DNA from: Ricinus communis
Taxonomy: Eukaryota; Streptophyta; Magnoliopsida; Malpighiales; Euphorbiaceae
Assembly: GCF_019578655.1 (NCBI RefSeq)
Contig: NC_063261.1
Location: forward strand, 8,688,446 to 8,752,445
Direction of reading: 5' to 3'
DNA length: 64,000 bases
Numbering within the stretch: position 1 is the stretch's first letter; every line of letters starts with the position of its first letter. The notes below the pieces were generated by a model. It was not told where the DNA came from and did no database searches. It worked only from the letters and a program-made list of their open reading frames with translations. The position numbers and the translations under genes were made by a program. Positions 44,577-56,821 of this stretch are shown here, one piece after another.

Positions 44577-47500
44577 TTAGTGGGTATCATTTGATGGATC
44601 TTCCCGATAGGTGAAATCTGAGTTTCTGGCTTCCCGCAAAGTATTGTTTGTTCTTAGTTGTTGATCTAACATCTGTTTGAGTTGCCGCCCTTGTTCTTCG
44701 ATCCGCGACTGTAAATTTCTTTGTATCTGAAATAGAGAACATTGAGATATTAGATTAAATCATTGCATGGATGAATAAGAGAAAATGGAATAAAGAAAAC
44801 AAGAAAATAATAATAAGAAAAGAAAAATCAAAACCTCCAATTGTTCATGTAGACACCTCTGGACATCAAGCTGCAATTTTAGTGTTTCAGCTATCTGCAT
44901 GCCTCTGCAGATCCAAAAAGATTTTTCATTATAGGAAAATAAAAATGATAAAATGATACCTTCAAGAGTAAATTTGGATGTACAATATCTTTACGTTTTT
45001 GGGTCAAGTCTTGATATTAAATTTGCAACTCCTCTGTCAGATTTTCCTGAAAATCAAATACATAATAGCCATATAAAGTGCTGATGCTGACAAATACAAT
45101 GGGAGAAAACACATGTTTTCAAGGCAAAGTGTTAGGAGATCAAGAATCCAATCTAGTGCTTGAAAAATATAATGGGAGAATAAAAAAGTTAAGTATGCAC
45201 ATAAGATATTTCAGTCAATATGACTGGGGATATATTCCATTCATTGCCATGCTCCAATTTTTTCTAGATGTATCACATTGGGAAGAGGAGAGGTGGACTC
45301 TTAACCGGGTTCAACTTTGAGACTAATTAACTCGTGTCTCCATTTTTAATTTTGAAGGGGAAGGTGAAATTTTATAAATTCTTCCTTCATAGGTTAGATC
45401 ATAAAGAGATACATGTAAATATTACATGTAACATTTTCAACATTTAGATACAGTAATTATATATATGAATACTGATTGATTTCTTACATTAGTGCTAATT
45501 CAACTACAGTAATTATATGTATGAATATTGATTGATTTCTTCCACTAGTATGAATTCAACTATTTCAGTCAATTAAATCCTGAAATATTTTGTCATTTCC
45601 TTTATAATACTTGGAACTCTTTGTCTAAATTTGTAGCCTAACTATAAAGTTTGATTACAAAATTGAATAACAACATAAGAATAATATTTGAATATTTATA
45701 CTAGGCTTATTAATAAATAAAATTCAAATTTTATTGCGTTTTGGCTATTATGTACAATTCTTCTAACGGAAAATTTATTCGAACACGCAAACACTTTTGG
45801 CAATTTTAGCCAATTGACAAGGCTGACTCAAATTGGTTGATGAGTTTTATATAATATGACATGTAACACACTAACATTAGTGTTTAAAATGCAAGAGATT
45901 CACATAATACCTCATTTGTCATATTGATAATTTAAATTATTTATTTTTAACCATAATAAAATTAAATGTATACCTGCACACTAAACATTAGTAAACTCAA
46001 AATTATTCCTAATTTATTTGCAAGGAACCTTTTTAGATTTAATGATTTAGTGTACAAGACAACTATTTAACTTGGATTAAGAAAATTTAATCTGACTTGA
46101 TTAGAATTTATTGAATGGAAAATGAGATGTTGTATGAACTCACGCATTTAAATATTAATGCCAAAAGATGTTTAATATTACGTTACATAAAATATATTAG
46201 TCAATTTTGATCATCTTAGTTATTTGACCAAATTGTCAAGACATTTATTATTTTAGGTAAATTTATCAAAATTGGAAAGATTGAAGATGATGGTGAAAAT
46301 AGTATAAGGTTTGAATTTATTTTTACACCAATATGCCTTTATACTAGTATAAACTCAACAATTTCAATGCATAGAATCATAACCTATTTGGTCATGTTCT
46401 TTTATACTTCGAGCTCGAACTCTTTTTTTAAGCTTAACTTTAAAAGTATAACCGCAAAATTGAATAAAATTATAATTGGTGTAATGAATCTATTTATTTT
46501 GCACTTTATATAATTTTGTAAATTTTTGGTAATTTTAATTTAGTAACAATTTTTTATATAAATTTTATAAATTGTTACCATTTTATCAAATTATCTTTAG
46601 ACGTGTGTTTAACTTTTATATGAAAAATAGTGTTAAAATATCAAAACCACTGTTTTTATGAAACAAAATGGTGAGTTTTGATTAATAATATTAAATTGAT
46701 CATTTTATCTTATAAAGAAATGATGATTTTTTATGCTTTAACCTAAACACTACATTGTTTTCAATTTAGAGTTTTCTTTTATTCTTTGTTCATTCTCCGA
46801 TCTTTACCATTATTCTCTTTCCCTCTCTCCCTAGTGATTTCTGAAAGTTCATATAACAGTTATTACTATATTAGAATAGGATTGCAAAAAATATGTAAAG
46901 TTTAGAAATAAAAAGACGCATTACTTTATTTACAAATGAATTACAATGTTTGATATGTTAAATACTAATTATAGAACTCGTTTCAAATGAAATGAATATT
47001 ATATTTGCAGTAAATTATAATAAGAGAAACTACATAAAAAGATAAAATATGAGAGAATTACAGAAAATAAAATAAAATAATAAATTTGAATAAAAATCTT
47101 TTGTTATTATAAAATTACTGAACTATTAATGTGGAATTTATTTGAAATTTTTTATTTATTTTATTAAAATTTAATTCAATTATAACTAATTTTAATAAAT
47201 TTAGTTAAGTGAAAATCTGAATAAGTATTAATTTCAACAATAAACGGTAGATTCGTAGACAAATTTCATAACATTTTACGAAACTTATTTCAACAAACAC
47301 AATATTAAGTATAATAGATCAAGAAAATACTTGAATATGCTAGCGAATCCAAGAAGCAAAAACAATACATGGATAATGTTGCTTTGATTTTTTTCATTTA
47401 ACATATATAGCAAGAAGCAGAAAAGATGTTAAAGCTCATTTTGGCCACTCAACCATAGAGCCAGGGCCAAAACCCTGAATTATCACCCTTTTGGACAAAT

Positions 47501-48812
47501 TAATAATAAAGTTAAACTTCGCTTATTTTGATTCAATTAAATCAAAGATATTAATTTGGTCAAAGGCGAAATTTGAGCAATTTGGCCCTGACTCCAAAGT
47601 TTAGTGGCCAAAATGAGCTTTTTTCCAAATTTTAATAACAATTAATGGAGCAAGGATGAGAGGAATATACCTTCTGTTGATTCGGGAATATATCTAGCAA
47701 TGCGATATTTCTGTAAAAAGAATTGCAGAAAAATACAATCAGATTGTTACGTTAATCCGAACAAAAACTATTTTAACGGTGATCATGATCATGATCAGAT
47801 CAAAACCTGCAAGTGGCTTTTAACATGGAATATTGTTAATCCTTGAACCCCCATCAGCTTCAGGATCAACTTTGGAGTAGCCTCTACATGAAACAACAAA
47901 TAATAATAATAGTAATTATTAGTCATCTACTTTTACCGTCATACTAATTATTATTCATTGGATTATAACTTACTTTCAGCTCCTCCTAAACGATCTACAC
48001 ATTCAACAAATCGCTTATGAAGATCTTGGGTCCATTTAATACGTGTTTTACATGCAATATCTGCTCCAGATGATTTGAAGTAGGAACTGGGTTTTGCGTA
48101 TTGAATGCTGAAAGGATTGTAACCAGCCTGTAAAATGAGAACATATATCATTATTATCTTATATATAACCAGTCTAATCAAGATTAGTCCAGATTGACAA
48201 TTCATGTTATAAATTTAAACCCACCTCACGGCTCTGATGATTTTTGAAACTAATATGGCCTTGCCTTACTTGATTCAAAGTGGTAAATTTATTTGGTGAT
48301 TTCTGCAGTATTGGAGGAAAAAGATCATTCCCAGGCGAACTTCGATACATATGTATCTTTTCTGCACTTCTTGGATTGTTATTATTTTGTATGCTAAAGT
48401 TGACAGGTGATTGAGGATCATCCAGACTGTCTTCATGAGTCTGCATAACTAGAGTGCCAGTTTCGGTGACTTGAGTACATATGGATAAGCTACCAACAGT
48501 ACTAAGATCACCTTGTGTAAAGCCCATGCGCCCTTCCATTGCAAACAAACCAGCTGAAGTTGGTGATATAAAATGGCCAGGGTTGATGCTTGAACTATTA
48601 GAATTCCATGGATTTACATCCATCGACCCGCCTTGAGAGTCCGGTAACTGAGACTCAAAGAATACTCTCATGTTTCCTGGCTGCTTCTGCTGCTGCGGCT
48701 GAACCTGCGAAGATAATAACTTTTCCCAAAAAGACTTTGTATATTTGCAGGAGCCTTGGTATAATAATGATCCAATGTTGTGTTCTAGGACTTTCCTTTT
48801 CTGAGTGCTCAT
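44577..48812 (-). CDS. MYB-CC (PHR1-like, G2-like/GARP) transcription factor
   Basis: Seven exons fit with consensus splice sites and continuous phase: 48,812-48,225, 48,127-47,974, 47,883-47,807, 47,710-47,671, 45,046-44,995, 44,904-44,835 and 44,726-44,577. They encode 376 residues. The Ser/Asn/Gln-rich N-terminal half (residues 1-210) has a QPQQQKQ run. The GARP MYB-like DNA-binding domain (about 224-285) reads KTRIKWTQDLHKRFVECVDR, LGGAEKATPKLILKLMGVQG, LTIFHVKSHLQKYRIARYIP, with the hallmark SHLQKYR. The MYB-CC coiled coil with the LHEQLE motif (MQIAETLKLQLDVQRCLHEQ, LEIQRNLQSRIEEQGRQLKQ) follows LDPKTG. PHR1-like proteins bind imperfect palindromic P1BS sites as dimers and act in the nucleus, many in phosphate-starvation responses. 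The particular role here is not shown. Intron 4 (2,624 bp) holds a MITE. No lesion is seen and the gene looks functional. Confidence 0.93.
47431..47625. mobile_element. Short MITE-like element in intron 4 of the MYB-CC gene
   Basis: AAAGCTCATTTTGGCCACT...AGAGCCAGGGCCAAA at the left is the near-perfect reverse complement of TTTGGCCCTGACTCC...AGTGGCCAAAATGAGCTTT at the right. This gives terminal inverted repeats of about 41 bp in a 195 bp element. The middle pairs too ('aattaataataaag' and 'aaatcaaagatattaattt'). It lies only 46 bp from the exon 4 donor side. No target duplication is certain. Confidence 0.8.
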
Positions 48813-48849
48813 TTGTATAATATATAGTCAACAAGCACTGCAGATCTTT

Positions 48850-48868
48850 ACTTTATAAATATATTTAA
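48850..48868 (-). promoter_or_regulatory. Candidate TATA region of the MYB-CC gene
   Basis: On the minus strand TTAAATATATTTATAAAG lies about 40-55 bp upstream of the ATG. This would give a very short leader, so the true promoter may lie further upstream. Confidence 0.25.
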
Positions 48869-48869
48869 T

Positions 48870-51140
48870 ACCCTAATCTCCAATATTAAAAAAAATAGAA
48901 AAGATTCTGCAGCTTTTGCTTTCTTTCCTTATTTCTTCTTGGACTCCGAAGGTTTGGTCTTTAAAATATTATTATCTTGCTTTGCCTAGGAGATGTAGAA
49001 GATAGAAGAGGCATAAGATAGATCAGAAAGTTAACTTATTATTTAATGTGTATAAAGCTTCATTTACAAGAAGATTTTTATAAATATATCAGAAATTGAT
49101 ACTAAGTCATCCATTTTAATAGTTCCAAGTTGGATAGGCATGAACAATGAACTTTTTGATGCATCCAAAGCTCAAGTAATTAATATTAGAGATTATTTCA
49201 AGTTTTAAAATATAAACTTTCATCCCTAACATTTATATATGGTTCTGTTAATAATGTATATTAAGTCAAAATATACAGAGATGGTCAATATGTTGACATG
49301 ATTTCTACCAGGGACTAAAATATTTAATTATAAGTTTTAGAAGCTAATTTGCTATATAAAACAGAAAATTAGGGATCAAATAAGATAGTATAGTATGTAT
49401 TTTGGTGATAGTTATATTTATTTATTTTTTATCATTTCACATGTTGCTAAATGATATATCAACGGCTAGATGAAAAAGAAAGTATATATTCTTAAAAAAA
49501 ATGAAAATGTAAGGTAGCATTAATCCAAAGGTATTTGTAATTATCTATAAATTTAATTGTCAATTTACAAAAATGCAACTAGATTTTCAAGGCAGAAGTG
49601 GAAGTTGTCAACGAGATTATATATAATATATACCTCACATAAAATTGGAAGACAGGCTATTTGGTGGTGCAGGCCTGATAATTGTTCTCTGGAATTCCTT
49701 TTATTATCAATAATTTAGAGAACATAAATAAAGTATATATCTGGTCTCGCTTGCCCTCATATTGCGATTTGCTGTTAGCATTCAGGAGTGGACCCCAGTT
49801 TAATATAACGCCAGTCAGTCTACCTCTAAACCATAACTCTTCACCCCTTAGTTATAATTCTTCAAAAACTAGCATGACTATTTAAGTTTGTAATTTGATC
49901 AGCAATAAAAATGAGTGTAACAGATATATAGGAATATTTTATATTTTATATTTAATAAAATAATAAATGTATATTTATTCAATAATAAATGTAATTGTTT
50001 ATATTTATTAAAAAGATTGACATAAATATAACAATTTACGAGCAACTGTTGGTAAAATGATGAGGCGAAGTCACATTGATGGCTAGGGGATAATTTCCCC
50101 TCTTATTATTTTAGAACATGTACATATTATTACAAATTGTTTTCAGAATGTGCATATATTAGTACCCTTTTGAAAATTCCAATTGCATCTCATATTCTTT
50201 GCCATTTAAGTTAAAAGAAATGGAGATTCTATTCTTTTGCCCCTTTAAAATTAAATATAAGCTATTTTCCAATATAAAAAATTATTGTTTAATTATAAAA
50301 TAAAAATTTACTATTTAAAAAGATTAATTTATAATAACTAATAAACTTAATTTTATAAAATATACAATATTCTAAGATAACGAATCATTATCTAATTAGG
50401 AGATTTATAATAAATTATAGCATAAAATATAATTTCAATAGCATTCTTTGTTTTTTAAATATCAAATAAAGAGTTGGTTTAGTCTCCACATGGCCAAACT
50501 TCATTCTATATTTTGAGTTTAAAAGATACACTATGAATTTTCTTATACTTTATTAATTAATATTCTTAATTCTACTTTTCTATTAATCAAATTTAAAGAA
50601 AAAAATTAAGTCATTAATACTTATAAAAATAAAATATATAATAAAATATAAAAAGGTAATTGAACTTAAATAATGTTTTCTATTCTTTACATTTGAATAT
50701 TTCTTAAAATATTTTTATTATAGAAATTATATTCTTTAAAATAAAAAGTGTTATTAGAGATATTCTTAGTTTAGACTATGTTTTTCAATCTTACTAAGAG
50801 TATTTATAAGAGATTTAGTTCATATACGATTTAAGTAATGTTATGAGTTTAAGAATATAATGAGTCAGGTGGGAAGCAAACATGTGAACTACTCCTAAGA
50901 GATTTGATAATCTTACGTACAATATGAATAAAATTAATTAATTAATAAATCATAGAGGCCACAATATTTGTATTTTATGTATTTAATTAATTGAATAAAT
51001 ATACATTTATACTATTTACACATCAAATTTAATTTATTTGATTAATTATTTTATTTTATGCAAGAAAGATATAATAAAATAGAAACACTTCAGCAAATTA
51101 ATAAAATTTTAATTTGAAATAAAGCTAATATTCCATAGTA
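48870..51140. other. AT-rich intergenic region
   Basis: Upstream flank of the MYB-CC gene followed by very AT-rich sequence. No coding frame or identifiable repeat is present. A 67-residue frame at 49,682-49,885 has no family resemblance. Confidence 0.5.
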
Positions 51141-51143
51141 ACA

Positions 51144-51145
<2 letters not shown>

Positions 51146-51215
<70 letters not shown>
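51146..51215. repeat. 70 bp TA microsatellite
   Basis: 35 uninterrupted TA dinucleotides. This is the longest simple repeat in the window. Confidence 0.97.
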
Positions 51216-51217
<2 letters not shown>

Positions 51218-51459
51218 TTTGTTATTTTTAATGCATGCTTTTTTTAAAATAAATATCAGTTCATGCTTCAAATTATTAATGATATTCAATATATTCACTA
51301 ACAATATTAGAAATTTCAGCTCTTAAATTTCATTGTAGTATTCAATTGTTGCAAAATTAGTCTTTTAGGAAAGCTAGTAGAGAGAGAAAATCTATAGTAT
51401 TGTCAAATTGTCTAAAATTCGTCAGCTATATGACAACTCTATTTTATAAATAAATAATT

Positions 51460-52870
51460 ATAGTTTTATTATGTGTTTATTTAGCAATATGTTTATATTT
51501 TATAGAGTTTAAGTGTATTTTAAATATTTTCTTGCTATTTATTTGTTTTCAAGGCGTTGTGGCGAAATCAAACAAATCCAAAGCCGTTTTGAAGATAAAT
51601 AGACTTTTGAATCAGTTTTAGAGAAAATTGGTCACTAGACTAGTTAAATATAGACAAGAAAAAATAAGTTATATGGTGAACCAGTTTACCAACACGTTAG
51701 AGGAGGTAATTGGGCTAGAGCCAGTCACAGATTCGATTGAAGCTTGAAGAAAAAATGAATTTCTATTATGAACCGGTCCTAGAACCAATTCTCATGAAAA
51801 AATGGAATCAAAAATTGTTGGAGGACCGATTGAAATCATATGTTATGCAGTCTATTTCTGTTTGGATCAATCTCAATATTTGGACCTTAGCTAGAGTTAT
51901 AGATGTCCTAAAATAATATACTCTTCAAGGGCTACAACTTTTATAAAGAATCCAAGTCCAAATTCTGTTTCTATTAGGTTCTAAAATAGACTGTAATATA
52001 ACAAATGAAAAAAAAAATATATATATTTATGAGTTATTTTTATATTTTTTTATTGCTCTATAAATACATCATTATAACTTAGAGTTTAGGGAGATGTATT
52101 CAATTTGAGAGAGAGACAAACACTTTTGGGAGAGAAAGTGGAGATTGCTACAAAATTGAATGGAGATTCATAATTTCTTAGAAATTAAAAGTAACATTTT
52201 CTCTAATCTTCATTCTTAATTATATATATTTTTCATTTTACTCATATGTGTATTGTTCATCTAGTATGAGTAACTAATCTCTCTACTAGAGTGAAAGATA
52301 TAATTTAATAGATTTCTGATTAAATTTCAATGATAATCCTCTTTAGTTCTTGATTTAACCTTTTGGTACTTATTGTGATTATTGTGATTAATCACCATAG
52401 TGTTTTTATTTTAGAGTTTATATGATGGAATGAAAGGAGGAGTATAGCTCTAGGTCTATGAGATTAAACACAATGATTTTTTAGGTAAAAAAAAGAATAT
52501 ATTTAATAGATTATGATTCTTGAATTGTTGGTTAATGAGTTTGATTATGTTTATTACTTTTAAGAATCAATGATATCTTAATTGAGTACAATTTAATAGC
52601 TTAATAGAACATTAGAATAACTTAGAGTATTAGAATTGAGAATTGGATTTGACTTCTATGATTATTACCTTTAGATGAGATCTAGATCTCTAGTGTTTTA
52701 ACTATAAAAGTTTAAACTTTTTCATTAATTCCTTTTACTATTTCAATTTCCAATCTTCGTAATTTATTTTTTTAGTTTACACAAGTTTTACGAAATATCA
52801 AGTGAGCTGTTCTTATGGGATCGACTTTGATTCACTAGTCTATATTGCAATTACACGGTACACTTATAGG
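51460..52870 (+). repeat. LTR-like block, Gypsy type
   Basis: It begins in TGTGTTTATTTAGCAATATG-type sequence and has a TATA-like CTCTATAAATACATC at about 52,055. It then has R/U5-like text ('atgagtaactaatctctctactagagtgaaag'). It ends with 'gggatcgactttgattcac...cacggtacactt', a sentence found near the 3' ends of plant Gypsy LTRs and similar in style to 59,390-59,440. No internal domains follow, so it may be a solo LTR. No target duplication could be assigned. Confidence 0.4.
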
Positions 52871-53735
52871 TAAAGATTTAGCAATCAATATAATTGGATT
52901 TAAAGAAGAATCGATATTATCTCTCTTCTTGTCACTCTTTATATTTGACTAAATCAATCGACAACCTTGTGTAAGATGCAAGTGTAGATTGTAGCAGGTG
53001 AATGAGACCAATATTAGCCGATGTAGTCACTGAATTGAATCATCATGTCCACATAGGTTGACAGTGCTAATATACTGAAAATAGCTTATGATTTGAAGCC
53101 CGTACTATTATTTGTTAACAAATAAATTTAAAGTTGTAAAAGTGTGAAACCATTGATATATTTTTTATTTTTTCTATATAAATTTTTTAATTCAATTTGA
53201 TTTTTATGTTTTTATATTTTTTTATCCGTCGCAAAACCATAATATTCTTAATTAGGAAAATTAAGTGCTTTAATCATTTCATAACTTGTTAATAATTGAC
53301 TGATATCTTATTAGAAGAGTATCAAATTTGACATCTTAAACTTCATATTATCTATTCATCAAAAAAAATAAAAAAGAAAGCTGCCAAATATTTGTGTTCA
53401 ACAACTCACCCTATTAATTTAGTAAGTGACTAGAGAGAAGAATATGTATAGAAAAGAATGAGTATGTATTTCATACCTTGAGGTCTTAATGTCTTACCAT
53501 TTATATAGACTTTACTTTGCTCATCTTTTTAAGTGGATGATTCCAATCTTAATTATGTACAGTTTTACTAATTGTAAAAATTGTAATATTTCTATTATAG
53601 GGACCTTTCCTTAGCTCAATTGAATTTGTTAGTTTTATGGGTGGGTCATACACCAATGATGAGTTGACCCGAATCAATTTGTGATACAATCTAATTCTAA
53701 ATGGATTTAAACATTATAAAACTTGTACGAACAAT
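52871..53735. other. AT-rich spacer, no gene seen
   Basis: No coding frame, RNA gene or clear repeat is recognised. Confidence 0.45.
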
Positions 53736-54600
53736 AAATATAAGGTAAAACGATTCCAGAAATCTTGACCTTTGATCATTTTTGTAAATCTACCCTAACC
53801 TTTAAAATTTTTCAATTTGGTCCACTATTTTTACGTATTGTATCATATCTACTCACAATTATTTTGGCGTGTGCTAGTTATGACATGGCATGCACATGTA
53901 GCTTATTTGTTTGACTACATGGCTTACAACTTAAAGAAGTTGAAAACTCGTCGTTTTATGCTTAAATAAAGGGAAGGGAAAACTATCCCAATTACCACGA
54001 CCTTTCATCATTTTTTTAAATATATTCTCACCTTATAATTTTATCTTTTTGGTCCATCATCTTTTTGTTCCATATCAAATCTACCCAAGTTGTTTCAGCC
54101 GTGTGCCTATGATGATATGCCATGTACATGTGTCTTTTTCCTGCCAACATACATCAGTTTGTTCAAAAGGAAAAAAAAAAGTGGTCGGATCCTCTAGGAC
54201 AACAATGCCAAAGACTAGTAAAAATGCAACTTTGGTGATTCAAGATGGGCAGCATGTTCTGCCAAAGCCTTCCCAGAAGTTTAAGAAGTTGCCCTAATAT
54301 TGCATGGTGCATATGTGTATTATAAACAATATTGAAGCATTTATTTTTTATTTAGGTTCATTGGGCAAACATATACAATGCAGACAATATTGACTCGAAC
54401 AACTTTTTGTAGTATTTTTATTTGACATTAATATTATTTTTGTCTAAATTTATTTAATGTTATCATAGGCACACGCCTAAAACAAGTTGGATAGATTTGA
54501 TATAGAATGCAAAGATGATGGACCAAAAAGATAAAATTATAAGGTGATAATATATTTGAAAAAATGGTGAAAGGTCATGGTAGTTAGGAAAGTTAGGTAC
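53736..54600. mobile_element. Inverted-repeat (MITE-like) element with partial second copy
   Basis: Left arm 53,970-54,110 (CCAATTACCACGACCTTTCA, CCTTATAATTTTATCTTTTTGG, TCCATCATCTTT, GTGTGCCTATGATGA) pairs with right arm 54,470-54,590 (CACACGCC, AAAGATGATGGACCAAAAAG, ATAAAATTATAAGGTGA, TGAAAGGTCATGGTAGTTAGG). Arms are about 120-140 bp. A diverged partial left arm also precedes it at 53,740-53,900 ('ttgacctttgatcatttttgtaaatctaccctaacctttaaaatttttcaatttggtcca'). This suggests two insertions or an internal duplication. The centre has an 82-residue frame (54,049-54,297) without recognised content. The element style fits a Mutator-like MITE, unproven. Confidence 0.7.
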
Positions 54601-55155
54601 ACACTAGAACAGGGTTAGGCACTCCAATGTGCTCAGACACAGAGTCTGGATTTTATTAGAACTATATGGTTTTTGGTTTCCTTAATTGAATTAATCTACC
54701 AGGATCACTACCATTTTTATTTATAAGGACATTTTTGTGTTATTAAGTAGATATAGGTGATGAAAAAAAATACTAACCTAGGCATGCATTTAATTCAAGA
54801 AGAAGAAATATTGGTGTCACTAAACCTAGGGAGGCATATTGGTACCTTAGATTTTATCTAATATGTGAAGTGAAGTTGACAATAAATGAAACGATTTTGG
54901 TTTATGTTCTAATGCCAAGTTCAATTTATCTTAGATTAATTGAGTGAGTGAAAATGGATGGCGCGAGAACTCACTTTAGAGAGTTGATTGATTTTAGTCA
55001 GCATATGAGCTGATCACTTAATCTAATTTAGTTTAGTCTTTTAACATATGAGGTGAAATCTAACATATCAAAATAATTCAATTCAATCTATAAAAAGGGA
55101 AGATACAAATAGGGGATACAAACAGAATTAATGAATAAATAAGTGATTAAGTAAT
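54601..55155. other. Spacer, no gene seen
   Basis: AT-rich with no coding frame. Short text at 55,020-55,090 ('gaggtgaaatctaacatatc') is unremarkable. Confidence 0.45.
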
Positions 55156-55761
55156 TCTAACACCCCAAATTAATACTAATTATACTTAAATATATAAGCA
55201 CATGAACATAAAATCAACACAATATTAACTTAAACTAAGTCTAAAATTAGGGAGACCCTCGTCAAAGAAGATTATGCTACACTTTGATGATTAAACCTAT
55301 ACTATGAAGTCATAAAGTTAGTTTACATCTACAAAAAGTGATTAAAATATTAAACAAACGAAGATGGTAACTTTAACATTCAAAGTAACAAAATCATGGT
55401 GAAAATACAAACTTCATAAAAGTAACCTAAAACTAAGTCATTTTTTAAATAAATAGAAAATAAACATTGTCAATTTAACCATAATCATGATAACAAAGCA
55501 TGCAACTCAAGGTTTAAACTAAAATGATGCATTAATACATTATTATCAAAATATCTTAAATCCTACTTAAAATCTAACCTAAACACATGCCAAATAGAAG
55601 ATTAACTTGCTCAAAAGCATTACTTTAGGGTTTTAGTAAAGGTTTTATTATTGGGAGAGGCTGATTCGATATCTTTGAGGGAGGATAAGAGTTTGCGTAT
55701 GGTTGTTGCTCATAAGTTAATAGAAAAATGGAGATGTAAATGGAGGGAAATCACACACAAT

Positions 55762-55990
55762 GATTTAGAACCACGCTTGCTGATTTGGGGAACCATGCCT
55801 GATGAGCTTGCTGATTTGGGGAACCATGCCTGATGACTCAAGGATCACGTCCGTCTACTTTAAGGACCATACCCATCTGATTTATGGACCATAACCGTAT
55901 GATTTAAGGACCACACCTATTTGATTTTAGGACCATACCCGTCAGATTAGGGACCACACTTGTTTGATTTAAGGAACACACCCGTCTTTT
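55762..55990 (+). repeat. Minisatellite, unit about 24 bp
   Basis: About nine units of the type GATTTAAGGACCACACCCGTCT, including a perfect local repeat of 'gcttgctgatttggggaaccatgcctgatga'. It is related to the arrays at 1,516-1,690 and 10,165-10,375. Confidence 0.75.
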
Positions 55991-56084
55991 TAAAATTCTA
56001 GATGGATGGGCACTTCTGCCGTTGATTTTCTAAAATTCTCTTAATTACCTTTTGGTTCGAAAAGCAAAGAATTCTGATTTCTGC

Positions 56085-56370
56085 TTCAGGTTGTGATTTG
56101 GTAAACTTTTCACTTCCGGATGTTAGGTTGGTATGTGCTTTACTCTTCTTGCATAATTTCCGCTTCAGGATATGTCTCCATTCTTTGGAACTTAATCTGA
56201 TTCTCTATTTTTAAAAAATAGGCTGGTGAGCTTCTGCTTCGAGAATTAAGCTGATAAATTTCCGCTTCGAGAAGTAAATTGATGAATCTTCCGCTTGAGG
56301 AAGTAAGCGGATGCATCTTTCACTTTGGAAAATAAACTAGTGGATATTTCACTTCTGGATTTTCCACTTT
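56085..56370 (+). repeat. Second minisatellite, unit about 29 bp
   Basis: Imperfect units of the type TTTCCGCTTCGAGAAGTAAACTGATGAA, about eight copies with variable spacing. Single related phrases ('gcttccgagatgtgatgatttcc', 'cttcaggatg') occur at 1,730-1,835, downstream of the first array. The two repeats therefore travel together. Confidence 0.6.
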
Positions 56371-56821
56371 GGAGAATGAGCCATATATGTGTGGGTATGC
56401 GAACCCTTAATGAGCTTAATTCACTTAGTGAGGTCTGACTCTCCTCAAAAAAATTTCAGGTTAATCAAATAAAAAGGTTTAGACAAGCTACAGTTGTTCC
56501 CTCATGGTGACTCCTCTAATTTAGTTTATTTATAATAGTTAAGACCCTAAGGGCTAGCGCTCTAGAATTGCGACGCGATATTTATGAGCTTGATGATGTA
56601 TTAGAAATTATGTTAATCTTAAATTTAAGATTTTTAGGTTATTGACTCCATTTTTGGACGTTGAGATTAATGTTTAAATTGATTATGATAATTATGTTCG
56701 CATAGTAAATAATGGATTAAAATTAGATTAGTAATCTCTAGACTTACTGCAGGCACCAGTAGCTCCATGTGATTCTCGTGTCCTAGTGCCGGTCACATGC
56801 TCCCGAATTTGGATCATGATA

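Larger units (their letters stand above)
55156..56821 (+). repeat. Gypsy-type LTR carrying two minisatellites
   Basis: The left edge reads TAACACCCCAAATTAATAC and the right edge reads CCTAGTGCCGGTCACATGCT...GGATCATGATA. The right edge is a diverged form of the LTR end at 600-672 (CCTAGTGCCGGTCACGGGCC...GGGTCGTGACA). Between them lie two tandem arrays. No internal retroelement genes follow, so it may be a solo LTR of about 1.67 kb. The left border is an estimate. Confidence 0.5.

Noticed and set aside
51460..52870. Exact target-site duplication for the LTR-like block near 52 kb
   Set aside because: Candidate pairs (tatta/atata, caata/caata) require ends other than TG...CA, so no border is claimed.
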